From: Rhodospirillales bacterium
GTDB taxonomy: Bacteria; Pseudomonadota; Alphaproteobacteria; Rhodospirillales_A; JACZKS01
Assembly: GCA_018648445.1 (NCBI GenBank)
Contig: JABGRG010000037.1
Span: 7,047-36,564, forward strand
DNA length: 29,518 bases
Direction: 5' to 3'
The translations under genes and the position numbers were made by a program. The notes below the pieces were generated by a model. The model did not search any database and had not been told where the DNA came from. It saw only the letters and a program-made list of their open reading frames with translations. Below are positions 7,219-16,166 of this stretch, piece by piece. Each line of letters starts with the position of its first letter. Positions within the stretch are counted from its first letter, which is position 1.

Positions 7219-9944
7219 TCGTCGTCATCCATCTCGTCATTAGCAGGTGGTAACTCCAATCCCGTGGTGCCAGTTCTTTTCTTTCCACCCTGCGTGACCG
7301 ATAAAATCGGGCGGTGGGGCGTCGGGCGACTTTCAGCGCCGTTCTCACCATCCGCCGATGGGGATCGGCGCGATGCCGGAAATACCTGCAATACCGGTTT
7401 GGATCCGGGTTTCGGCAGAGGGGGCGCCTCGCCGATTTTGCGCGGGGTCTTATCTTTGGAGGCCTTGCGGTCGCTCTCGATCCTGCGCTTTTTGCTCTGC
7501 TGACTTCCGCGAGCCGCCTCCTTCGCCTGGGACTTCTGCGCTTGGACGGCTTTCAGCAAGGGGCGGGTACCGGCGCGCTTTTTCGTGGCGGACGGTTTTG
7601 CCGCGGTCGTTGCGGGTTTCTTGCGCGTGGTCTTCGCCGCCGTTTTCGCCGTGGCCTTCGCCGCCGGTTTTGCCGGAGCCTTCGCCGCTGGTTTCGCCGG
7701 AGCCTTTGCCGCCGGTTTCGCCGGAGCCTTCGCTGCCGTTTTCGCCGGAGCCTTCGCCGCCGGTTTTGCCGCGGTCTTCACCGCCGGTTTTGCCGGAGCC
7801 TTCGCCGCTGGTTTCGCCGGGGTCTTCTGAGCTTCAATCGCCTGCAACAAGGGGCTCGGTTCAACGCTCTTCTTGGCGGTAGGTCGGGCGGGTTCCGTGG
7901 CTTTTTGCGCGGCCTTCGGAGTGGCGGCTTTCGGGGGCGTATCCTTTTTGCGAGGCGAGCGGGAAGCCTTCGCATCCCCTTCCGCCGCCGTCTTCGCCGG
8001 GGGTTGCTGTGGGCTGATCGCTTGCAGCAAGGGGCTAGGCTCGACGGCCTTTTTCGCGGCGGGTGGCGTCGCTTCGGGTGTTTCCGGAGCTTTCGGCGCG
8101 GCCGTCGGGGCCGTGGGTTTCTCGCTCACCGCCTTTGTGTCTTCCTCGGTCGATTTCTTTGCCGATTCCGGAACTTCGGTCTTCGTCGCCGGTGCCTTGT
8201 CATCCGGCTTCTTCTCAGGCGTTTCGGTTGGCTTCATCATCGACTTGGCGCTTGCGCCAAACAGGCGCGGCAGGATTTCGCTGGCCGGACCGGCAAGAGC
8301 GACCTTGCCCCGATCCAGTGCAATCAGGTCGCGGCACACCGCCAACAGTATCGGGCTGTGGGTGACGACGATCACCGTATGGCGTTGCGACAATTCCTCA
8401 AGCGTCTTGCGAAGTTCGATTTCCGCTTGCCTGTCCAGGCTGCTGGATGGTTCGTCCAGAAGCAGGACCGGGGGATCGCCGACCAACGCGCGGGCGATGG
8501 AAATGCGCTGGCGCTGGCCGCCCGACAAGCGCTGACCGGCCTCGCCGATGTCGCTGGCGTAACCGTCGGGCTGGTCGATAACGAATTCGTGAATACCCGC
8601 CGCTTTCGCCGCCATTACGATTTCGTCGTCCGTGGCGTCGGGAACCCGGTGGGAGATGTTGTCGCGGATAGTGCCGGCGAACAGCACGCTATGCTGGGGC
8701 ACGTAGCCCATCCACGCGGCCAGTTCCGGGCGCGAGAACTGGCTGATGTCGGCGCCGTCCAGAAGGACCCGTCCGTCCGACGGAAGATAAAGACCCATCA
8801 GAAGTTTCAACAACGTCGTTTTGCCGCTGCCATTACGTCCAACCAATGCAGTGACGCCGCCTTGCTCGATTTTAACGGAGACATGATCGACGACCGAAGC
8901 GCCTTCCTCGGTATACGAAAAACTTGCCGCCTCGACGGCGATTTCGCCGCGCGGCTTCTCCAGCTTCACATCCGATTCCTGACGTTCGCTGGTTTCATCA
9001 AAGAAATTACCCAGCCTTTCCACCGCCTGCTTGAAGCTGGAGTAGGTTCGCCATTGGCTGACCAGTTGATTGAGCGGTCCGATCAAGCGGCCCGACAGCA
9101 TGTTGGTTGCTATCAATCCGCCCATGGTCAGGCGCTGGTCGATGATGGCGATGGCCCCGATGCTGGTCATGCATATGGTTGTTAGCGTCGTCAGCGTCGC
9201 GCCGAGATTGGAAAAGGTGTCGGCCTTTCCGCCGCGCGTGACGGCGCGCTCGATATTCTCGGCGTGTTTTTCCTCCCATTGGGGGCGCATGGCCTGGTCC
9301 AGGGCCAGGGCTTTGATGGTGGTGCGTCCGGCGATCATTTCGGCGATCAGGCTGTCGCGGCTTTGCGAGGTTTCGCGTTCCTCGGCGTTGGCCCCGGACA
9401 TGACTGCGGCCGACCGCCACGCGATGAAGACGAACAGCGGCAGCAGAACCAGCAAAACCCAGGCGATGGCCGGGGCGACAACGAAGATGACGCCAAGAAA
9501 CAGAATGGCGAAAGGAAGGTCGGCCATCAGAATCGCCGACGCGCCGGAAAGCGTGTTGCGAACGATGTCGACATCGCGAAAGAGCGACTGCCAATGGGCG
9601 CCGGTTTGTGTTTCCAGGGTTTTCAGCGGCAGCGAGGTGAATTTCTCGAAAACCCGTTGTCCGACCTCGACGTCGACCCGCAGGGCGACCCGTTGCATAA
9701 TCCGAGAGCGGGACTGGCGGAGAACGTAGTCGAAGGCGAGCACAATCATCATGCCCAGAACCGGCCCTTGCAAGGTGCTGATGCCAGCATGGAATACGAC
9801 CCTGTCGTAAACTTGGAGCGTGAAGACGGGAACCGCCAACGCCAGAATATTGACGAAGAAAGACATCGCCAAGACCTCGCGAAAGACCGGCTTTATCGGC
9901 TTCAAGAAAGAACGAAGCCAGCTTCGATTTGAGTTCCCGCTCAT
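7215..9944 (-). CDS. Type I secretion ABC permease/ATPase with histone-H1-like C-terminal tail
   Basis: This 909-residue protein combines a type I secretion ABC exporter with a long extra tail. Residues 1-325 form the transmembrane domain. The nucleotide-binding domain (about 335-565) shows Walker A GRNGSGKT, the signature LSGGQRQR, Walker B VLLLDEPSS and the THS switch histidine. Family members such as PrtD and HlyB end soon after this point. Here about 340 residues follow from about 570, rich in Lys, Ala, Pro and Thr: a Glu/Lys/Pro-rich linker, eight 8-residue KPAAKAPA-type units (about 707-770), a basic stretch, and an acidic end (NDEMDDDE). A PLLQAI-like motif recurs three times in the tail. 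There is no N-terminal C39 peptidase domain. The gene is first in an operon with hlyD. The tail's role is unknown; it should lie in the cytoplasm. The core assignment is firm. Confidence 0.9.
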   Translation of the reverse strand: MSGNSNRSWLRSFLKPIKPVFREVLAMSFFVNILALAVPVFTLQVYDRVVFHAGISTLQGPVLGMMIVLAFDYVLRQSRSRIMQRVALRVDVEVGQRVFEKFTSLPLKTLETQTGAHWQSLFRDVDIVRNTLSGASAILMADLPFAILFLGVIFVVAPAIAWVLLVLLPLFVFIAWRSAAVMSGANAEERETSQSRDSLIAEMIAGRTTIKALALDQAMRPQWEEKHAENIERAVTRGGKADTFSNLGATLTTLTTICMTSIGAIAIIDQRLTMGGLIATNMLSGRLIGPLNQLVSQWRTYSSFKQAVERLGNFFDETSERQESDVKLEKPRGEIAVEAASFSYTEEGASVVDHVSVKIEQGGVTALVGRNGSGKTTLLKLLMGLYLPSDGRVLLDGADISQFSRPELAAWMGYVPQHSVLFAGTIRDNISHRVPDATDDEIVMAAKAAGIHEFVIDQPDGYASDIGEAGQRLSGGQRQRISIARALVGDPPVLLLDEPSSSLDRQAEIELRKTLEELSQRHTVIVVTHSPILLAVCRDLIALDRGKVALAGPASEILPRLFGASAKSMMKPTETPEKKPDDKAPATKTEVPESAKKSTEEDTKAVSEKPTAPTAAPKAPETPEATPPAAKKAVEPSPLLQAISPQQPPAKTAAEGDAKASRSPRKKDTPPKAATPKAAQKATEPARPTAKKSVEPSPLLQAIEAQKTPAKPAAKAPAKPAVKTAAKPAAKAPAKTAAKAPAKPAAKAPAKPAAKAPAKPAAKATAKTAAKTTRKKPATTAAKPSATKKRAGTRPLLKAVQAQKSQAKEAARGSQQSKKRRIESDRKASKDKTPRKIGEAPPLPKPGSKPVLQVFPASRRSPSADGENGAESRPTPHRPILSVTQGGKKRTGTTGLELPPANDEMDDDE
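7633..7824 (-). repeat. 24-bp minisatellite, eight in-register copies
   Basis: Eight consecutive 24-base units of the form TTCGCCGCYGGTTTCGCCGG (+AGCC), read on the plus strand, lie back to back with no gaps. They encode eight 8-residue units of the KPAAKAPA type in the tail of the ABC protein. Copies differ by a few bases each, mostly synonymous or Ala/Thr/Val exchanges. Confidence 0.9.
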
Positions 9945-10247
9945 TACCGAAACATTCTCATTGAAAACAATTAACGAAACATTTTCGTACTAAAACCTAG
10001 TTCTTCTAAACAAACATGGTTTACAAAGGTCATCGTGTCAAAAAAAATTCAATCATTACAATATTTTATCAGAAAATGGTAACTCGATAAATCCAATTTT
10101 GTATCCTTCTAAACGCACCGCGGTTACTAAAATTTGTTGACCTTGCGTTTTTGGGCTGGTCTGCTGTTCCCTCATGGCGAAACGCAATCCGAAGGGGCGG
10201 AAGCACGGGGCGCCGAATGGTTACCCTGTTTTTTTCCGTAAATCGAT
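9945..10247. other. AT-rich divergent intergenic region
   Basis: These 303 bases separate the divergently transcribed ABC-exporter and CHASE2-cyclase genes. The first two thirds are strikingly AT-rich with several A- and T-runs, unlike the surrounding coding DNA. A candidate minus-strand promoter lies at 10013-10041. Toward the cyclase only a weak TTGACC (10137-10142) with a poor -10 is visible. No convincing gene was found here; the short reading frame opening at 10151 overlaps the cyclase and has no family pattern. Confidence 0.6.
10013..10041 (-). promoter_or_regulatory. Candidate sigma-70 promoter for the type I secretion operon
   Basis: On the minus strand a perfect TTGACA (10036-10041) is followed after 17 bases by CATGTT (10013-10018). 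The start codon of the ABC gene lies about 70 bases downstream. The -35 is ideal, the -10 poor. Confidence 0.4.
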
Positions 10248-12575
10248 ATGATCGGACGGATTTTCCGACGGCTTTTCAGTGGCAGAAAATTCAGCCTGAA
10301 AAAGGCTTTCAGCGTCGAGCGTTTGATCGGCCTGGCTCTTCTCGCCGGGTTTATCGCGCTCTATATCGCCGACCCCTATCCGGTTCAGTTTGCCAGGGTC
10401 AAAACGTTCGATATGTATCAGCGCTTTAACCCGCGCGAAATTCCGCCCCTGGAAAAGCAGCCGGTGACCATCGTCGATATTGACGAGCGAAGCCTCAAGG
10501 AAATCGGGCAGTGGCCGTGGTCGCGGGTGGATATCGCGAAAATCGTCATCAATCTTATTCAGGGCGGCGCCCGGTCGGTGGCCTTCGATATTGTCTTTGC
10601 CGAGGGGGACAGGACCAGTCCGCCCATCGTTGCCAAGACGGCTTACGGGCTGGATGACGCTACCCGTGCCAAAATGAAAAAGCTGAAAAGCCACGACGCG
10701 ATTTTCGGCGACATCATCAAACAGGCGCGCATTCAAAAGAAATTACGGGGAAAGGTTGAGGAAATCGGCCTCGTCATTTTGGGGCAGGCCGTTGAATTCC
10801 GTGAAGTGCAAAATGAAAACGCCGAGCGAAATCCGCCGCCCGCCGACGCCGTCGCCTGGATCGGTTTGCGCAAAGGGGCAGTGAAGCCGACGGCCGCACT
10901 ACCGAACTTCATCCAGATGGTTCGTAATATTCCGGAACTGGAAGATCCGGCGCTGTCGCGCGGATTGTTCTCGTTGTTGCCCGAACCCGACGGCATTGTG
11001 CGCCGGGTTCCCACGTTCTTCATGAACGGTGAGAATTTCTATCCTTCGCTAGGGATCGAAATGTTGCGGGCGTCGGAATATGCGGGTACGGCGGCTGTTG
11101 CAACCGATATCGACGGTGTTCGGGAAGTCCGCATTCGAAAGTTGCCCAAGGGCATTCATCGGATAACGACCGATCCAAAGGGGCGAGTCTGGCCGTATTT
11201 CTCGAAGCGCGATTACAGCAAATACCTGCCCGCCGTGGACGTTCTGAACGGAACGTTCGAAAAATCCAGGGTCAAGGGCAAGATGATCATCGTCGGCACG
11301 TCGGCGACCGGGCTTTTGGATATTCGGTCCACTCCGGTCGAATCCTTTATTCCGGGGGTCGAGGTTCACGCCCAGTTCGTGGAAACGGTTCTCGCTAACA
11401 ATCTCTTGCAACGCCCCGCCTACATCAAAGGCGCCGAGATCATTCTTCTTTTCGCCACCGGATTGATCATGATCATTCTGGTTCCGTGGATCGGAGCCAA
11501 ATGGACGTTGGGGCTGTTCGCCGCCGTGGCTGGCGGCACCGCCTATTCGTCGTGGTATCTGTTTACCAATGAACTGGTGCTGATGGACGCGGGCTTCGTG
11601 GTCGTCGCCATATTGCTGATCTATACGCAGTTGACCTACACCGGTTACGCCCGCGAGGAAGCGCAACGGCGGCAGGTGCGCGATGCCTTCGGCTTCTATC
11701 TGGCCCCGGCCATGGTTGAAAAGCTGGCCGAAGATCCCACGCAGCTGACCCTGGGCGGCGAAACCCGCGACATGACCATGCTGTTTTGCGACGTGCGCGG
11801 GTTCACGACCATATCCGAGCAATTCGACGCCGAAGGTCTGACCACCCTGATCAACAAGCTGCTGACACCTCTGACCGGCATCATCATGGAGCGCAACGGC
11901 ACCGTCGACAAATACATGGGCGACTGCATCATGGCGTTCTGGAACGCGCCGCTGGACGACGAAATGCACGCCCAGAACGCCTGCATCGCTGCCTTGCTGA
12001 TGAACGATGAAATGGTTCCGTTGAATGATCGCCTTGAAGCCGAGGCTATCGAGGCCGGGCGCAAGCACATTCCGTTGAAGATCGGCACCGGACTGAATTC
12101 GGGCGAAGTCGTGGTCGGCAACATGGGGTCCGAACAGCGCTTCGACTATTCGATCCTCGGCGATCAGGTCAATCTGGCGTCACGTCTGGAAGGCCAGTGC
12201 AAAACCTATGTGGTGGATATCGTCATAGGTGAGAACACGTATCTGCGCGCCCCCGACATGGCGGCCATCGAGCTCGATCTGATCAAGGTGAAGGGCAAGA
12301 CCGAAGCCGTGCGCATTTATAACCTTCTGGGCGACCAGAACGTGCGCGAAACCGAAGAGTTTGCCGCCATCAACACCTTGCACTCTGAAATGCTCGACGC
12401 CTACCGCGGCCAGCGCTGGGACGAGGCGAAAGACAAGATCATCGGTTGCCGCGAAATCACCGGCAACTTCAAACTAGGCGAATTCTACGACATCTACGAC
12501 GAACGCATCGTGGATTACGCCGCCAATTCGCCCGGCGCCGACTGGGATGGCGTTTTCGTCGCAACCTCGAAGTAA
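10248..12575 (+). CDS. CHASE2-domain class III adenylate cyclase
   Basis: This is a 775-residue membrane sensor cyclase. One N-terminal helix (about 24-41) is followed by a periplasmic CHASE2 domain (about 45-390), recognisable by VTIVDIDERSLKEIGQWPWSR, and then three close membrane helices (about 395-463). The cytoplasmic class III cyclase domain (about 505-690) has metal aspartates D515 (FCDVRGF) and D559, the adenine-selecting pair K555 and D639, and transition-state residues N642 and R646. All catalytic positions are therefore present and the expected product is cAMP. A helical tail (about 705-775) ends in DWDGVFVATSK, nearly the same ending as the second cyclase at 16359. The start ATG is at 10248 with no clear Shine-Dalgarno. 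It overlaps the next gene by 29 bases. The ligand of CHASE2 is unknown. Confidence 0.92.
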   Translation: MIGRIFRRLFSGRKFSLKKAFSVERLIGLALLAGFIALYIADPYPVQFARVKTFDMYQRFNPREIPPLEKQPVTIVDIDERSLKEIGQWPWSRVDIAKIVINLIQGGARSVAFDIVFAEGDRTSPPIVAKTAYGLDDATRAKMKKLKSHDAIFGDIIKQARIQKKLRGKVEEIGLVILGQAVEFREVQNENAERNPPPADAVAWIGLRKGAVKPTAALPNFIQMVRNIPELEDPALSRGLFSLLPEPDGIVRRVPTFFMNGENFYPSLGIEMLRASEYAGTAAVATDIDGVREVRIRKLPKGIHRITTDPKGRVWPYFSKRDYSKYLPAVDVLNGTFEKSRVKGKMIIVGTSATGLLDIRSTPVESFIPGVEVHAQFVETVLANNLLQRPAYIKGAEIILLFATGLIMIILVPWIGAKWTLGLFAAVAGGTAYSSWYLFTNELVLMDAGFVVVAILLIYTQLTYTGYAREEAQRRQVRDAFGFYLAPAMVEKLAEDPTQLTLGGETRDMTMLFCDVRGFTTISEQFDAEGLTTLINKLLTPLTGIIMERNGTVDKYMGDCIMAFWNAPLDDEMHAQNACIAALLMNDEMVPLNDRLEAEAIEAGRKHIPLKIGTGLNSGEVVVGNMGSEQRFDYSILGDQVNLASRLEGQCKTYVVDIVIGENTYLRAPDMAAIELDLIKVKGKTEAVRIYNLLGDQNVRETEEFAAINTLHSEMLDAYRGQRWDEAKDKIIGCREITGNFKLGEFYDIYDERIVDYAANSPGADWDGVFVATSK

Positions 12576-13485
12576 GCCCGCCTATCTTCGCCTGTTGCGA
12601 AACGGCGAGCTGGCTGAGCGCGCCCGCGCGGCAAAATCACATCTAAAATCGTGCGACCTGTGTTCGCGCTATTGCCGTGTTGACCGGACGCAAACCCTGA
12701 AAGGGGTTGCGTGCCGCACCGGCCGGAACGCGGTGATCTCCTCGTTCGGGCCGCACTTCGGTGAAGAATCCCCCCTGGTGGGACGCAACGGATCGGGAAC
12801 CATCTTTTTCTCCTGGTGCAATCTGCGTTGCATTTTTTGCCAGAATTCGGACATCAGCTGGGAGGGGGCCGGCAACGAAATGGAAGCCCATGATATTGCC
12901 AGGCTGATGCTGCATTTGCAGGGGCAGGGATGCCACAACATCAACTTCGTCAGCCCCAGCCATGTGGTGGCGCAGGTTATCGAGGCCGTAGCCGTTGCCG
13001 CCGAAGAGGGCCTCGAATTACCGATCGTTTACAACACCGGTGGTTATGACAGTCCGGAGGCATTGGCGCTTCTTGACGGGATCGTCGATATCTACATGCC
13101 GGATGTGAAATACGGCGACTCCGATGTTGCGAGGCGGTTCTCAAAAGTCCGGGGCTATGCGCCGGTCAACCGGGCGGCGCTAAGGGAGATGCATCGGCAG
13201 GTTGGTGATTTGAAAACCGACGAGGACGGCATCGCCACACGGGGCCTGCTGGTTCGCCACCTGGTTTTGCCAAATGGCCTGGCCGGCAGCCGCACGGTGT
13301 TGCGTTTTCTGGCCGATGAGATTTCGCCGAATACCTACGTCAATATCATGGCCCAATACAGGCCTTGCTATCGTGCCGGCGAGCACGCGGAATTGAACCG
13401 GCGGCCGACAAACGAGGAAATGGCGGCGGCGCTGGAATATGCGCGTCAGGCCGGTTTAACCCGGCTTGACGACCGAAACGCCTGA
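12547..13485 (+). CDS. PflA-like radical SAM protein
   Basis: This 312-residue radical SAM enzyme carries the [4Fe-4S] motif C91-x3-C95-x2-C98 in WCNLRCIFCQN, followed by a partial TIM barrel. It belongs to the group annotated as putative pyruvate-formate-lyase-activating-like. An N-terminal cysteine set, C36, C39, C43 and C56, precedes the core and could bind a second metal or cluster. The start at 12547 lies inside the end of the cyclase gene. It is preferred because the conserved PAYLRLL...GELAER N-terminus begins within the first 25 residues. The overlap suggests translational coupling to the cyclase. The substrate is unknown, and no glycyl-radical enzyme is visible nearby. It ends 5 bases short of the convergent acyl-CoA synthetase gene. 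Confidence 0.82.
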   Translation: MAFSSQPRSKPAYLRLLRNGELAERARAAKSHLKSCDLCSRYCRVDRTQTLKGVACRTGRNAVISSFGPHFGEESPLVGRNGSGTIFFSWCNLRCIFCQNSDISWEGAGNEMEAHDIARLMLHLQGQGCHNINFVSPSHVVAQVIEAVAVAAEEGLELPIVYNTGGYDSPEALALLDGIVDIYMPDVKYGDSDVARRFSKVRGYAPVNRAALREMHRQVGDLKTDEDGIATRGLLVRHLVLPNGLAGSRTVLRFLADEISPNTYVNIMAQYRPCYRAGEHAELNRRPTNEEMAAALEYARQAGLTRLDDRNA

Positions 13486-13490
13486 AATCC

Positions 13491-16166
13491 CTACAGTTTC
13501 AGCGTAACCTCGAATACGCCTTCGTTCATGACGCGCTTGCGGCTGAATCCCTTGGATTCGGCCAGTTGCAGCATCAACCGGTTGTCTTCCAGAACCTGAC
13601 CCACCATCCAGTTGGTTTTGCGGTCCTTGCAATAGTCGATCATTTTATCCAGCAGCTTGGACCCCAATCCCAGTTCGTGAAGGTCCGAACGCACGACGAT
13701 GGCGAATTCAGCCCGTTCGTTGTTGGGGTCGGTGTTGGTGCGCACGACGCCAAGGGTTTCACGGCTTCCGTCTTCTTTAAGCGCGCTTGCGATGAAGGCC
13801 ATTTCGCGTTCGTAGTTGATCTGCGTCAGGCGCGCCATTTCCGAGTGCGGTAATTGGCGGACCGTGCCGAAAAAACGGAACCGGATGTCTTCGGGCGTCA
13901 GTTTCGAGATGAACTCGTAGTGCTCGGGTTCGTCTTCGGGCCGGATCGGTCGCAAAAGCGTCGGGCGGCCGTCACCAAGGTTGAAGTCCTCCTCCAGCTG
14001 CTTCGGATAAGGCCGGATGGCGAGCCGTGTTTCCTCGTTGGCGGGACGTTCCTTCACGCGGATGCGCGCATCCACCGCCAGCACGCCGTTTTCGTCGGCG
14101 AACAGCGGATTGATGTCCAACTCGGCAATGGCCGGGAAATCAACGATCAACTGGGAAACCTGCATCAGCGTCATTTTGACCGCATCCATATTGACCGCCG
14201 GACGGTCGCGATAGCCTTTCAGCAATTTCGAGATGCGGGTGCGCGAAATCAGCTCCGCGGCCAGCCCCATGTTCAGTGGCGGCAGGGCAATGGCAGTATC
14301 GTTGATCACTTCAACGGCTGTTCCGCCATGGCCGAACAGCATGGTCGGGCCGAAAATATTGTCGTCTGATGAACCGATAATCAGTTCATGGGCATTGGGC
14401 ATAACCGCCATCTGCTGCACGGTGAAGCCTTCGAGGTTAGCGTCGGGGAAGGCGGCGCCGATTTTATTTAGCATGGCTTCGGCTTCGGCTTTGACGGCTT
14501 CGGCCGATTCCAGGAAAAGCCTGACGCCACCGGCATCGGACTTGTGCGAGATGTCGCGCGAAAGAATTTTCAGGGCCACCGGATAGCCGATTTCATCGGC
14601 CTTCATTGCGGCCTCGTCCGGGGTTGTAACGATCTCGGTCCTGACCGTCGGAATGCCGTAGGCGGCCAATACCGACTTCGCCTCGGCCTCGCTCATCATG
14701 TCGCGACCATCGGCGAGAACGCTGGCCAACATCTTTTTGACGTAATCCGTATCCGGCGTGAACTCGGTTGGGGCCGAGGGCGGTGCCTGGGTCAGCAAAT
14801 CCTGGTTGCGGCGGTATTGGACCATGTGCATGAAGGCCTGCACGGCGGCCTCGGGCGTCGCAAAAGTGGCGATCCCGGCGGCGTGGAACATGCGCCGGGA
14901 CTCGGCTACGACTTCGCCGCCGACCCAAGCGGTCAGAACGTTGGCCTTGTTTTTCGCCGTTGTGTCGATGATCGCCTGCGCCGCTTCGCTGCTTGATGCG
15001 GTCGCCGTCGGGCAATGCATGGCCAGAATGGCATCCACCTCTTTGGCTTGGCAAAGAACTTCCAGCGCGTGCGCATAACGCTCGCCCGGCGCGTCACCGA
15101 TAATATCGACGGGATTGGACTTCGACCAAGTATCGGGCAGATTGGCACCGAGTTTGTTGATCGTTTCGGGTTCCAGCGTGGCCAGTGTTCCGCCGCCCTT
15201 TATCAGGGTATCGACGGCCAGCACGCCGACCCCGCCGCCGTTGGTCATAATCGCCAGACGTTCGCCGCTAAGCGGGCGCGAACGCGAAAGGGTTTCGCTG
15301 GCGGCGAACAATTCGTCGATGGAATCCACGCGCAACATACCGGCGCGGTTGATGGCGGCGTCGTAGACATCATCGGAACCGGCCAGCGCGCCGGTATGCG
15401 ATGCCGCTGCCTGCGCCCCTTCGGCTACACGGCCCGACTTGATAACCAGGACGGGTTTGTTGCGCGCGGCGGCACGGGCCGCCGACATGAAGTTGCGCCG
15501 TTCCTTGATGGATTCGATGTAAAGCAGGATGGCGCGGGTGTAGGGATCGCTGCCCAGATAGTCGATGACGGCGCCGAAATCGACGTCAACCGTATCACCC
15601 ATGGAAATAAAGTGCGAAAACCCGATGTCGTTGGTTCTGGCCCAGTCCAGAACGGCCGTGCAGAGCGCACCCGATTGCGAAATAAACGCGATTTTTCCGG
15701 GCAGGGCGGGAAGGTGCGAAAAACTGGCGTTGAGACCGATGCCCGGAACCAGAAGGCCAAGGCAATTGGGGCCAAGAATGCGCAGATCGTCGGCTTTGGC
15801 GTTGGCCGCCATGGCATCTTGTAAGTTGGTTCCGTCCTCGCCCAGCTCGCGCGACAATCCGGCAGTCAGAACGATTGCAGCCTTGGTGCCGCGCTCGCCG
15901 AGTTCCTTGATCAAGCCGGGAACAGTGTGCGGCGGGGTGCAGATAATCGCCGCGTCAGGTGTAATCGGCAGCTCTCCGATGCTCGGATAGGTCAGGACCC
16001 CTGAAACGGACTGTCGACGCGGATTCACCGGCATGATCGGTCCGTCGAAGCCGCCCTGGAGCAAATTCTGCATGACCAGAGCGCCGACGGCGCCGGGGCG
16101 GTTGGACGCGCCGATGACGGCGATGGAGGTCGGTTTGAACAGTTTGTCGAGATTCAGTGTGGACAT
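13491..16166 (-). CDS. ADP-forming acyl-CoA synthetase fused to GNAT acetyltransferase
   Basis: This is an 891-residue fusion. Domains in order are a CoA-binding Rossmann domain (about 5-140, with AVIGASNRPGAVG and GPNCLG), a succinyl-CoA-ligase-like domain (about 150-460) with the likely phosphorylated histidine H257 in ASHTGALAGSD, an ATP-grasp domain (about 480-700), and a C-terminal GNAT domain (about 725-890) with an acetyl-CoA-binding LGLGS loop. The layout matches the Pat/PatZ (YfiQ/Pka) protein-lysine acetyltransferases, in which the synthetase part is often regulatory. Here the histidine is kept, so the synthetase half may be active. The ATG at 16166 follows a GGCGGGA site. It is monocistronic as far as can be seen. 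Substrate specificity is not readable. Confidence 0.9.
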   Translation of the reverse strand: MSTLNLDKLFKPTSIAVIGASNRPGAVGALVMQNLLQGGFDGPIMPVNPRRQSVSGVLTYPSIGELPITPDAAIICTPPHTVPGLIKELGERGTKAAIVLTAGLSRELGEDGTNLQDAMAANAKADDLRILGPNCLGLLVPGIGLNASFSHLPALPGKIAFISQSGALCTAVLDWARTNDIGFSHFISMGDTVDVDFGAVIDYLGSDPYTRAILLYIESIKERRNFMSAARAAARNKPVLVIKSGRVAEGAQAAASHTGALAGSDDVYDAAINRAGMLRVDSIDELFAASETLSRSRPLSGERLAIMTNGGGVGVLAVDTLIKGGGTLATLEPETINKLGANLPDTWSKSNPVDIIGDAPGERYAHALEVLCQAKEVDAILAMHCPTATASSSEAAQAIIDTTAKNKANVLTAWVGGEVVAESRRMFHAAGIATFATPEAAVQAFMHMVQYRRNQDLLTQAPPSAPTEFTPDTDYVKKMLASVLADGRDMMSEAEAKSVLAAYGIPTVRTEIVTTPDEAAMKADEIGYPVALKILSRDISHKSDAGGVRLFLESAEAVKAEAEAMLNKIGAAFPDANLEGFTVQQMAVMPNAHELIIGSSDDNIFGPTMLFGHGGTAVEVINDTAIALPPLNMGLAAELISRTRISKLLKGYRDRPAVNMDAVKMTLMQVSQLIVDFPAIAELDINPLFADENGVLAVDARIRVKERPANEETRLAIRPYPKQLEEDFNLGDGRPTLLRPIRPEDEPEHYEFISKLTPEDIRFRFFGTVRQLPHSEMARLTQINYEREMAFIASALKEDGSRETLGVVRTNTDPNNERAEFAIVVRSDLHELGLGSKLLDKMIDYCKDRKTNWMVGQVLEDNRLMLQLAESKGFSRKRVMNEGVFEVTLKL

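Noticed and set aside
7633..7824. CRISPR-like array
   Set aside because: Units are 24 bases, contiguous, without spacers, and in frame with a protein; it is a coding minisatellite.
7585..7830. Plus-strand Ala/Phe/Gly repeat protein
   Set aside because: It is the reverse reading of the Lys/Ala/Pro minisatellite; no start context or family pattern.
7314..9185. Long plus-strand reading frame of 623 codons opposite the ABC exporter gene
   Set aside because: It is the complement of a clear ABC protein with all catalytic motifs, and its predicted product is Arg/Phe/Gly-rich nonsense from the repeat region.
11049..12068. Minus-strand frame of 339 codons opposite the CHASE2 cyclase
   Set aside because: Shadow of a well-supported cyclase gene; product has no recognisable domain.
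13482..13502. CTGAAA...TTTCAG inverted repeat between convergent genes as terminator
   Set aside because: Only a 6-bp AT-leaning stem with no T-tract on either strand; it overlaps both gene ends and is probably chance.
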